From Rhodobacter sp. (lineage in GTDB: Bacteria > Pseudomonadota > Alphaproteobacteria > Rhodobacterales > Rhodobacteraceae), in assembly GCA_020251025.1 (NCBI GenBank), contig JADCDI010000076.1, forward strand, positions 1 to 55,930: a DNA stretch of 55,930 nucleotides. Direction: 5' to 3'. The translations under genes and the position numbers were made by a program. Below the pieces are notes generated by a model. That model was not told the origin of the DNA. It did not search any database and saw only the letters and a list, made by a program, of their open reading frames with translations. Positions 19,287-26,324 of the stretch are shown in pieces (position 1 is the stretch's first letter; every line of letters begins with the position of its first letter).

Positions 19287-20801
19287 TTAGAAGCGATAGT
19301 CCAGGCCGGCGAACACACTTGCTCGCCCAACATCGTCAAATCCAAGGGTTTCGCGCAGGGGGACGCCCACCATCAGCAGACCATTCACCTTGCCGCCCAT
19401 GTTCGCGCGCAGACCCGCGCCGATGCTGGCAAGAACATCCTGATCGCTGTTGACGGACCCATCTATGCGAAAGGGAACGACCAATGCCGCATCGAAGAAA
19501 CCGAACGGAAAAAGTTCGGTGCGCTGCCCGACCGTCCATGGTGTGCGACGTTCCGGTTGAGTGCGCAGGATGATGCCGGAATCCCCGCTGCGGACGTTGT
19601 TCGGATACCCGCGGACCGTCGAGACGCCGCCCGCGCTGAGCAGGCGTGCTACGGGAAGGTTTTGGCCTTTGGCATATTGCATCGACGCCGACAGGTTGAG
19701 CACCCAATCGTCGGACAAAAGGCGCGCGTAATCTGCGGCCGCAAAGAGCAGCCCATAGGTGCCCTCTGTTCCAGACACCGCCTGCGTGTCGGCACTGCCC
19801 AGTTTGAACCCCAAGGATGACGCAAGGTTCTGGCGTGGCCATTGCTTTTGCCACGAAATCTGCGGGGCGAATTCGGTGATGACCGTCGACTGGAGTAACA
19901 GGCCGAGGATGCTGGAGTCTGTGGATTCCCGGGTCACCACAGCTTCGAAGATGAAGTGGCTGTCGGGGCGAACACGGAACGGCACGCGGTAGCCGGTCGA
20001 GAACTGGATCGTGTCCGAAAGGATATCGAGCGGAGCGAACGAGGCCTGGATGACGTCTGCATTTGTGACATAGGCCGTGCCGAAGATGCGGCCGCCTTGC
20101 CAGCCACCGAAAGGCCGCGAATATCCCAAGGACAGTGCGCCGCTGCCTTCGGAGAGGAGCAGTTGCATCGAGAGCGCGTCCCGCACGCCCGTCACGTTCG
20201 ACCAACGCGCGCTAATGCCCACACGCGAGCGACCTGTCTCTTCGGTCCCGAAATTGTCAAGCGAGGCTGTCCAGCTCAAGCCTTCTGGCGCTTCGCCGCC
20301 AATGATGGCGTCAACCGTTCCGCTGGCCGCGCCCAGACCAAAGGTCAAGGTCGGCACGTAGTCGTGGGCGATGCCAAATATCCGAAGGTCACGCTCCAGC
20401 TGCGCGTAATCGGGACGCTCGCCTTCGCGCAGACTGACGTTCCGACGCACAAAGCCTTCGCTGGCCCGTGTTGGCCCCGCGACGGTCACCGCCCCGATTG
20501 TCGCCTCGATCAGATCAATCTTCAGGATTCCGTCTGGCACCTCTTGGGGCAGCAAAACAGCCTCGGCTGTCGGAATTCCGGATGCGGCATAGAGGCGGTT
20601 CACATCCGCCAGCATCTGTTGAACATCTTCGAACCGGATCGGGCGGTTAAGGTAAGGGGCCGCTGCCGCTTGGAGTTCTTCCTCCTCAAGATACATGGAG
20701 TCACCGAAGGTGACGCCCTTCAGCGTGAAGGTCTGCGCCGAAGCCAACGAGGAGCACATCGACGCAAGAACGACCAAGAACAGATGGACGAAGTATTTCA
20801 C
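19287..20801 (-). CDS. TpsB/ShlB/FhaC-family outer-membrane translocator
   Basis: The 504-residue protein starts at GTG 20801, overlapping the upstream TGA in GTGA, with GAGGG before it. Residues 1-23 are a signal peptide. A POTRA_2-like domain spans about 24-98 and a second periplasmic module about 99-160. A 16-strand barrel region follows to the terminal aromatic residue (DYRF). VRGYP at about 396-400 is the conserved L6-loop motif of Omp85/TpsB transporters. Length and architecture fit TpsB proteins that export a partner TpsA across the outer membrane without ATP. The partner is almost certainly the giant adhesin encoded downstream. Tight spacing to both IalB-like genes shows co-transcription. 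Confidence 0.9.
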   Translation of the reverse strand: MKYFVHLFLVVLASMCSSLASAQTFTLKGVTFGDSMYLEEEELQAAAAPYLNRPIRFEDVQQMLADVNRLYAASGIPTAEAVLLPQEVPDGILKIDLIEATIGAVTVAGPTRASEGFVRRNVSLREGERPDYAQLERDLRIFGIAHDYVPTLTFGLGAASGTVDAIIGGEAPEGLSWTASLDNFGTEETGRSRVGISARWSNVTGVRDALSMQLLLSEGSGALSLGYSRPFGGWQGGRIFGTAYVTNADVIQASFAPLDILSDTIQFSTGYRVPFRVRPDSHFIFEAVVTRESTDSSILGLLLQSTVITEFAPQISWQKQWPRQNLASSLGFKLGSADTQAVSGTEGTYGLLFAAADYARLLSDDWVLNLSASMQYAKGQNLPVARLLSAGGVSTVRGYPNNVRSGDSGIILRTQPERRTPWTVGQRTELFPFGFFDAALVVPFRIDGSVNSDQDVLASIGAGLRANMGGKVNGLLMVGVPLRETLGFDDVGRASVFAGLDYRF

Positions 20802-21262
20802 TTCGGACCCTCAAGACTGCGAAGAGCCGCCGTCAGGCCCATCAGGGAGAGTGGAAAGCTGATGACGGGCCCGCCGAGGCTGGGGCGATATCGGACCTCA
20901 GCCTCTCGCGCTTTTTTCCAGCCTGTCAGATCGGCACGGTTCAGCTGCAAGCTGGCCCGGCAGGACATGGCGTCACAATCGATGAATTCTGTGCGCAAGG
21001 GGCGGTCCTTTACGCCAACAAAGAGCCCAGAAGCCAAATGCACGCCAGCAGGCACAAAAAGTTGTGCCTGGGCCGCGCCTTCATCCAAGGGTTCGATCAG
21101 AACTGTCGCAAGCCAGGTTCGATCCTCTGCGGCGGCACTTTGGGCGACCACGCAGGCATCGCCCTCGCAGTCAACGGACCAATCAGATGCACAAGCGCCT
21201 GACGGAGAAATCGCAAAGGCCAAATATAGAAAAAATCGCCATCGATTTACCCGAACTGACAC
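20798..21262 (-). CDS. Second, shorter IalB-like periplasmic protein
   Basis: The protein has 154 residues from a GTG at 21262; GGAG lies about ten bases upstream, so the start is only moderately secure. Residues 1-25 form a signal peptide ending near ACA. The mature part begins DWSVDC, as in IalB proteins, with cysteines at 32, 37, 96 and 101. It contains family-like VPAGVHLASG (70-79) and the C-terminal PLSLMGLTAAL. It overlaps tpsB by four bases, so translation is probably coupled. It is the first gene of the TPS operon and differs strongly from the second IalB-like protein. The function is unknown; a periplasmic helper for TpsA/TpsB is an inference from context. Confidence 0.72.
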   Translation of the reverse strand: MSVRVNRWRFFLYLAFAISPSGACASDWSVDCEGDACVVAQSAAAEDRTWLATVLIEPLDEGAAQAQLFVPAGVHLASGLFVGVKDRPLRTEFIDCDAMSCRASLQLNRADLTGWKKAREAEVRYRPSLGGPVISFPLSLMGLTAALRSLEGPK

Positions 21263-21321
21263 AGGGATTCGTCTCCGGTCAACACACCCACCCGCTGATC
21301 GTTAGCATGAATATTGATTTG

Positions 21322-21352
21322 TATCTAGTTCCATTTCTCTTTTCGCGGGCAA
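21322..21352 (-). promoter_or_regulatory. Candidate promoter of the TPS operon
   Basis: An A/T-rich island (about 21300-21345) stands out in GC-rich surroundings upstream of the first operon gene. On the minus strand it offers TTGCCC (352-347) and TAGATA (327-322) at 19-base spacing. The match to sigma-70 consensus is weak and the spacing long, so only the A/T-rich island itself is well supported. Confidence 0.25.
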
Positions 21353-21415
21353 GGCAGACGGTCGCCAGACGGCAGTGTTCTTGTGGACTTACGCCCCGAA
21401 GGATGCCTCAGCCCA

Positions 21416-21931
21416 GGCTCTGTTGCACAAATCAGGTGATGGTCGGGCGTCCCCTTTCCCCGGGCAGAGTTACCCCGCCCCCCGTCTGTGACGGGCGTGC
21501 CGGGGGCGGTGGACCCGTTGAGGACGGCGACACGGACTTGGGACTCTGACGCCTGACGGTCGAAATCCCGCGCCATGAGGCGCTGACCCGGCAGTTTCAC
21601 ACAATGCATCCTGGTTTCAGCGCGGCTTCGGCGGTGGCAGCCGCTCCATCGTCGCCAGATGGTTCGGCCCACACGCGTCGATGTCCGCAGGATCTGGCTG
21701 CGCGCGACATCCCCGGCGGTGTCAGGTTTTCATGGCTTGCCGACTGGCGCGGCCGCCCTGGTCATCACGGGATCGAACCAGATCGTCAGCGAGCCGCGGC
21801 GCTTGAGCGCGTCGTTGTAGCTGGGCCAGTTCGTGGTTTTGCAGGCCGGGGGTGTCGGTCTGCTCATGCCCTCCGGCTATCACGCTGGATTCACGACACG
21901 AACCCCCGATGTGGATTTGTGTAACAGGGCC
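21416..21931 (-). mobile_element. Internally deleted IS5-type element (MITE-like relic)
   Basis: Eighteen-base terminal inverted repeats face each other at 21416-21433 (GGCTCTGTTGCACAAATC) and 21914-21931; they match at all but two positions. The enclosed 516 bp contain only the two ends of an IS5-family transposase on the minus strand, so roughly half of a normal element of about 1 kb is missing. It could still be moved in trans if a full copy exists elsewhere. It lies directly upstream of the TPS operon promoter region. Confidence 0.72.
21481..21867 (-). pseudogene. IS5-family transposase remnant
   Basis: The N-terminal part starts at ATG 21867 (MSRPTPP...) and includes the family segments NWPSYNDALKRRGSLTIWFDP before a TGA at 21730-21732. 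After a deletion, the C-terminal part is readable from about 21672 with WRRWSGCHRRSRAE, KLPGQRLMARDFDRQ and VRVAVLNG. The central DDE core is absent, so the product cannot be a functional transposase. Confidence 0.78.
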
Positions 21932-22410
21932 CCCTGGAAGCCAACCTGCAGATAGGATCGCAAAGGCCATCGGAGAGATGCTTGTCCGGGCTGTTCATCT
22001 TGGTTCATCGTTCGATGCCGCCGATCACCGTTACTGCGTCGGCTGATTGCTCCGACCTTGAAAGCGAGCTTCGCGCTCTGCGGGTTCCGTAGTCGCCCCG
22101 AGAGTATCGGCAGTACTCCTGTGTCACTCCGGCCCTGAGCGCCTCGACAGCGCCTTGTTGCAGTCCTGCCAGTTCACCATCCCGGCCAGAGGTGCCAGTC
22201 GGCCGCACAATCAGGCCTGACAAAAGACGCACCCGACCACAAACCCAGAAGATCAGGAATTCCCGGCAAACCAGGCGGCACCCACAAGAGAAGGTTGTAG
22301 ACCACGTCCATCCCCACCAGCTTGGGGATGAGGCCATGGGGCCAAGCGCCGGGCGATTGGCGCGGGAGTTCCCCCCGCGCCAACTGCCTGGCAGGGCTGC
22401 CTTCTTGCGG
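21932..22410. other. Gene-poor stretch between IS5 relic and TRAP genes
   Basis: I see no recognisable gene in these 479 bases; short frames on both strands lack family signatures and ribosome-binding sites. A perfect 8-bp stem (CATCCCCA 22309-22316 with TGGGGATG 22323-22330, six-base loop) lies about 80 bases beyond the dctP stop. It could terminate or protect the leftward TRAP transcript, although no U-tract follows. Confidence 0.45.
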
Positions 22411-23499
22411 TCAGCGGTAGGGGTAGCCCGCCTTTTCCATGGTTTCGGCGTACTTCTTGAAGGCTTCCACCACCTTTGCCGACCTTGGCGAGGACGCGGC
22501 GACTTCATCCCAGAAGCCCTTCGAGTCCGCAAGCACCTGTGCCCATTCGGCCTCGGGAAGAGAGGTCAGTTCCATCTTCTCGCCTTCGACGCGCAGCCTG
22601 GCCTCGCCGCCCCAGTACCAGACGTTCCGGTAGTAATGCGACTGGTCGATGGTGATGCGGAAAAGCTCCTGCAGGTGCGGCGGCACCTTTTGCCAGCTCG
22701 CGGTGTTGGCAAAGTAGCTGCCAAACCATGCGCCGGTGACCGAGTTGGTCAAGGCATACTGGCACACATCGGCCCAGCCGACTTCGTAGGCTTCGGTGAA
22801 GCCGCACCATGCAACCCCGTCCAGCTCGCCGGTCTGCATCGCCACCTCGACATTGTCCCAAGGGATTGTCACCGGGATCAGGCCGTAGCGCGACAGGAAC
22901 TTGCCTGCGGTCGGCACCCCAAAGACGCGCAGGCCCTGCATGTCGGCCAGGCTGCGGATCGGCTTGTCTACGGTGAAGATGTGCAGCGGGTCCCAGGCGC
23001 CGGTCGAAAGCCAGGTGACCCCTTCGACTTCCGAATAGGCTTCTTCCCAGATCTCCTTCAGGCCGTAGTAGCGGAACAGCGCCGCCACATCGAGGCTGAA
23101 GCGGGTGGCAAAGGGGAAGTACCCCCCGAAGACCGAGATGTCGACCGGCGAGGCCATCGTCGCCTCGTCCGACTGAACAGCGTCAAGCGTGCCGTTCTGC
23201 AGCGCGCGGAAGAGGTCGGCCGTCGGCACCAGCTGATCTGCGTAGAAGAGCTCGATCTGCATTTCGCCGTTGGCGGCAGCGTTGAAGGCGTCGATCTGCG
23301 GCTTGATCACATGCGCGCCAAGGGGGGCTCCGGAATAGGTCTGCAGCCGCCACTTGATCGGCCCGCTTTGTGCGTTGACGTAGGGTGCCGCAAGCGTGGC
23401 ACCGGCAACGGCTCCGGCCCCCACCACCGATTGGCGCAGGAAGTTCCGGCGCGAGGCGAGGATCGCCTCGGACGGGCTGAACGGTTTCTTTTCGGTCAT
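22411..23499 (-). CDS. dctP: TRAP transporter solute-binding protein, DctP family (Tat-exported)
   Basis: The 362-residue protein carries a twin-arginine signal (SRRNFLRQ, residues 16-23, then a hydrophobic stretch ending near VNAQS). It shows DctP-fold features: WRLQTYSGAP at the mature N terminus, the ligand-site region around GLRVFGVPTAGKFL, and GELDGVAW. It would bind a substrate in the periplasm and hand it to DctQM. AGGAGAAGG lies directly before the ATG. The gene is last in the deoR-dctQ-dctM-dctP order. Substrate cannot be read from sequence; the flavoprotein/kinase operon opposite suggests a polyol, polyol phosphate or small hydroxy acid. Confidence 0.9.
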   Translation of the reverse strand: MTEKKPFSPSEAILASRRNFLRQSVVGAGAVAGATLAAPYVNAQSGPIKWRLQTYSGAPLGAHVIKPQIDAFNAAANGEMQIELFYADQLVPTADLFRALQNGTLDAVQSDEATMASPVDISVFGGYFPFATRFSLDVAALFRYYGLKEIWEEAYSEVEGVTWLSTGAWDPLHIFTVDKPIRSLADMQGLRVFGVPTAGKFLSRYGLIPVTIPWDNVEVAMQTGELDGVAWCGFTEAYEVGWADVCQYALTNSVTGAWFGSYFANTASWQKVPPHLQELFRITIDQSHYYRNVWYWGGEARLRVEGEKMELTSLPEAEWAQVLADSKGFWDEVAASSPRSAKVVEAFKKYAETMEKAGYPYR

Positions 23500-23547
23500 G
23501 TCCTTCTCCTGTTGCTGTGGGCTCTGATGGCCCGGGTGGTCGTTTGG

Positions 23548-24888
23548 TCAGCCGCGCACGCTTTTCAGCTGCTCGGGCAGCCAGAGGGCAATCTGCGGGA
23601 AAATCATCAAGATCACGATGGTCAGTGCCATGATCGCCGCAAAGGGCCAGACGGAGCGGTAGATGTCGCCCAGGCTGATCTCTCTGGGCGCGAGGGACCG
23701 CATAAGGAACAGATTATAGCCGAAGGGCGGCGTGATGTAGGCAATCTGGCAGGTGATGGTGTAAAGGATGCCGTACCAGATCAGCTGGTTGTCGAAGCCA
23801 AGGTCCAGGCTGGCGACCAGCGGGATGTAAAGCGGGGCCACGATCACCAGCATCGCGGTGTCGTCAAGGAACATCCCCAGAAGCAGGAAGCTCAACTGCA
23901 TCATGATGATGATCATCCATGGGCTGAGCTCCCACCGGGTCAGGAACAGGTTCTCGATCGCCTTGACCGCCCCCAGCCCATCGAAGACCGCGCCAAAGGC
24001 CAGCGCCGCCAGGATCAGCCACATGAACATGCAGCTGACGGCAAGCGTCTTCATTGAGGTTTCGCGCACCACGCGCCAGCTGAACCGGCCCTTGGCCCAG
24101 GCCGCCAGCGTGGCCGCCGTGGCCCCGACGGCCGAGCTTTCCACAAGGCTGGTGACCCCGCCCACGAAAAGGCCGGTCATGGTGAAGAAGATCAGGAACG
24201 GGATGATCCCGGCCTTGGCCAGCGCCAGCTTGTCGCGCAATGGCATGGCAAGCTCTTCGGCCGGGACCGGGGGGGCAAGCCTGGGGTTCAGCTTTGCGCG
24301 GATCATGATGTAGGCGATGAACATCGCTGCCATCAGCAGTCCCGGCATGACGCCCGCGAACCACAGTTGCGATACCGGCTGCCGCGCGATCATCCCGTAA
24401 AGGACCAGCACGACCGAGGGCGGGATCAGGATGCCCAGCGACGAGCCACCCTGCACCACGCCCGAGATCAGCACCTTGTCATAACCGCGCCGGATCATCT
24501 CGGGCAGTGCGATGGTCGCGCCGATCGCCATGCCTGCGACTGACAGCCCGTTCATCGCCGAAATGATGACCATGACAAGGATCGTGCCCACGGCCAGACC
24601 CCCGGGCAAGCGGCCGAACCAGACATGCATCATCTTGTAAAGGTCTTCGGCGATCCCGCTCTCGGCCAGGATGTAGCCCATGTAGATGAACATGGGCAGC
24701 GTCAGCAAGGCGTACCAGTTGAAGAGCTTGAAAACCTGGTTGTAGGGCAACTCGATTGCCCCGTTCCCGTAAAGCAGAAGCGCAGCCCCGGCGGCGACAA
24801 AGCCGATCGCGGCAAAGACGCGCTGCCCGGTTATCAGCAGGAGTGCCATCGTGGCGAACATCAGAAGGGCGATCAGTTCGTAGGACAT
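23548..24888 (-). CDS. dctM: TRAP transporter large permease, DctM family
   Basis: The 446-residue protein is almost wholly hydrophobic, with about 12 membrane segments. It has DctM hallmarks such as GSSLGILIPPSVVLVLYG and the late ITPPFGYNLFLMR segment. This is the ion-coupled subunit of the TRAP transporter in the inner membrane. Its ATG at 24888 directly follows the dctQ stop with no intervening base, and GGAGAG inside the dctQ 3' end serves as ribosome-binding site. Forty-eight bases separate it from dctP. Confidence 0.93.
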   Translation of the reverse strand: MSYELIALLMFATMALLLITGQRVFAAIGFVAAGAALLLYGNGAIELPYNQVFKLFNWYALLTLPMFIYMGYILAESGIAEDLYKMMHVWFGRLPGGLAVGTILVMVIISAMNGLSVAGMAIGATIALPEMIRRGYDKVLISGVVQGGSSLGILIPPSVVLVLYGMIARQPVSQLWFAGVMPGLLMAAMFIAYIMIRAKLNPRLAPPVPAEELAMPLRDKLALAKAGIIPFLIFFTMTGLFVGGVTSLVESSAVGATAATLAAWAKGRFSWRVVRETSMKTLAVSCMFMWLILAALAFGAVFDGLGAVKAIENLFLTRWELSPWMIIIMMQLSFLLLGMFLDDTAMLVIVAPLYIPLVASLDLGFDNQLIWYGILYTITCQIAYITPPFGYNLFLMRSLAPREISLGDIYRSVWPFAAIMALTIVILMIFPQIALWLPEQLKSVRG

Positions 24889-25398
24889 CTAAAGTCGCTC
24901 TCCGCGCAGCGTTGCGATGTGCTTGAACACCAGCGCAAAGGCCTGGAACAGCATGAGGACAAGACAGAGGGTCAGAAGGGCCTTGATCGGGATGACCGAG
25001 GGGTTCCATATCGAGAAGCGCCGCTCGTTCGTCTCGATGGCGTATTGCAGCGACGAGATCGACCCGGCCAGCATGACCCCAAGGTAGAAGATCATGCACC
25101 AGACCGTTAACAGGTCCAGCTTTGCCTTTCCACGGTCGGACAGGTTGGCGTACCAAAGGTCCATGCGGACATGTTCGTTGTTCTTCAGCGTGATCGGGCC
25201 GCCCAGGAAGTAATAGGCTGCCAGGGTGAACTGTGTGAACTCGATCGCCCAGTGAACGGGAACGTTCAGGATGTTCCGCGTGACGGCATCCGTCAGCAGC
25301 GTCGCGCCCATCACAAAGATAAGCGATGCGGCAAGATAGCCTGTACAGTCCGAGATCTTGTCCACGACCCGGACATAGGTGCGGATCAGATGCGGCAT
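24889..25398 (-). CDS. dctQ: TRAP transporter small permease, DctQ family
   Basis: The 169-residue membrane protein has four predicted helices. The signature region HWAIEFTQFTLAAYYFLGG is followed by NNEHVRMDL, typical of DctQ proteins. It forms the integral membrane complex with DctM. It lies 19 bases after the deoR stop and abuts dctM, so the regulator and transporter are probably one transcript. The region before ATG 25398 (GGGGGCGG) is a weak ribosome-binding site, consistent with coupling to deoR. Confidence 0.92.
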   Translation of the reverse strand: MPHLIRTYVRVVDKISDCTGYLAASLIFVMGATLLTDAVTRNILNVPVHWAIEFTQFTLAAYYFLGGPITLKNNEHVRMDLWYANLSDRGKAKLDLLTVWCMIFYLGVMLAGSISSLQYAIETNERRFSIWNPSVIPIKALLTLCLVLMLFQAFALVFKHIATLRGERL

Positions 25399-25417
25399 GT
25401 CGCGACCGCCCCCTGTG

Positions 25418-26176
25418 TCATGTCCAAAGTTCTATCCCCCTGTCGCGCATCGCATCCCTGTGCGCCTTGTCCAGTTGACTGTCGCTGATGATCAGATCGA
25501 TGTCACCCGTCCCACAGACCGCATAGGCCGCCTGCCGCCCGAACTTGCCTGCATCGGCGAGAATGGTGACCGATCGGGCATTCCTGATCATTGCGCGGGC
25601 AATCTGTGCTTCTTCAAGGCTTGCATCCATCGCGCCTTCCTGCGGATCAAGCGCGGCGACGGTCAGGATGGCACGGTCGGCGCGAAAGGCCTGCAACTGA
25701 TCGATCACCGCGATCCCTGTCGTCTGGGCGTTGTCGATCCCGTAGCGCCCGCCAAGAAGGTGAATGGTCGCATCGCGGCTGGCCCGGGCAAGCCGTTCGG
25801 CCAGGCGGCAGGAATTGGTGATGACCGTCAGGTCCGCAATCGCCGCCAGCGCCTCGGCCGCAGCCAGCGTGGTTGAACCGGTATCGACAAACAGCGTTTC
25901 ACCCGGGGATACGGCGTCGGCCAGACGCCGACCGATCGCAGCCTTCGCGTCGGCGGCGGTTGTTGCGCGTTCTTCGTGACTTGGCTCACGAACCAGGTGC
26001 GGCCTGCGGGCCCCGCCATGCACCTTCTGAACCCGGCCATGTTCGGCCAGATACCCCAGGTCCCGCCGGATCGTCTCGGGCGAAACGTCAAAGCGTCTTG
26101 CAAGCATCTCGACCGAGATTTCCCCTTCGCGCCGGATGATCGCCTCGATCTGAGGTTGTCGCTCGTGCGGCTTCAT
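25418..26176 (-). CDS. DeoR/GlpR-family transcriptional regulator
   Basis: The 252-residue protein has an N-terminal DeoR helix-turn-helix (about 19-50: ISVEMLARRF, SPETIRRDL, then KVHGGA). A C-terminal sugar-phosphate sensor domain of DeoRC type follows, with FVDTGSTT, ITNS and LLGG motifs and ADAGKFG near the end. GGGGA stands before ATG 26176. Family members are repressors released by a phosphorylated intermediate. Divergence from a kinase/flavoprotein operon suggests that it controls both transcripts, with a kinase product as likely inducer. The candidate operator is the palindrome at 26217-26236. Confidence 0.9.
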   Translation of the reverse strand: MKPHERQPQIEAIIRREGEISVEMLARRFDVSPETIRRDLGYLAEHGRVQKVHGGARRPHLVREPSHEERATTAADAKAAIGRRLADAVSPGETLFVDTGSTTLAAAEALAAIADLTVITNSCRLAERLARASRDATIHLLGGRYGIDNAQTTGIAVIDQLQAFRADRAILTVAALDPQEGAMDASLEEAQIARAMIRNARSVTILADAGKFGRQAAYAVCGTGDIDLIISDSQLDKAHRDAMRDRGIELWT

Positions 26177-26200
26177 AAAGCTTCCCCGGTTCCAGCCGAC

Positions 26201-26218
26201 CCTGCCGAATGAGGCAGG
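26201..26218. repeat. 6-bp inverted repeat in the deoR leader
   Basis: CCTGCC (201-206) and GGCAGG (213-218) flank six bases. The repeat lies 25 bases upstream of the deoR start and overlaps the edge of the larger palindrome by two bases. It may be a leader hairpin or a second operator half. Confidence 0.45.
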
Positions 26219-26236
26219 TCAACAATATTCTTGACC
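26217..26236. promoter_or_regulatory. 20-bp near-perfect palindrome, candidate DeoR operator
   Basis: GGTCAACAATATTCTTGACC reads the same on both strands except for one central C/C pair. It is A/T-rich at its centre and placed in the 148-bp divergent intergenic region, about 40 bases from the deoR start. Position and symmetry suit an operator for the dimeric or tetrameric DeoR-type regulator encoded next to it. Binding is inferred. Confidence 0.6.
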
Positions 26237-26273
26237 GGACGGTGAAAATTCCAGCCCCGTCCCCTGGCGCAGG

Positions 26274-26302
26274 TTGACAGGAATGACCGAATAGTCAATA
26301 CG
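26274..26302 (+). promoter_or_regulatory. Candidate promoter of the flavoprotein/kinase operon
   Basis: TTGACA at 26274-26279 is a perfect -35 hexamer. Seventeen bases later AATACG (26297-26302) is a poor -10. An imperfect palindrome, TTGT-N5-ACAA (26305-26317), follows at the expected transcription start. Confidence 0.4.
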
Positions 26303-26324
26303 TGTTGTAAACCACAAGGTTAGT

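Noticed and set aside
19274-19345. Longer N terminus for the IalB-like protein
   Set aside because: It would overlap the tpsB 3' end, place 24 non-signal residues before a clear signal peptide, and ignore the well-spaced GGAG before GTG 19273.
22174-22383. A 69-codon minus-strand frame with a hydrophobic, Pro/Leu/Trp-rich segment
   Set aside because: No recognisable family, no ribosome-binding site, and it lies in a decayed region between an IS relic and the TRAP genes.
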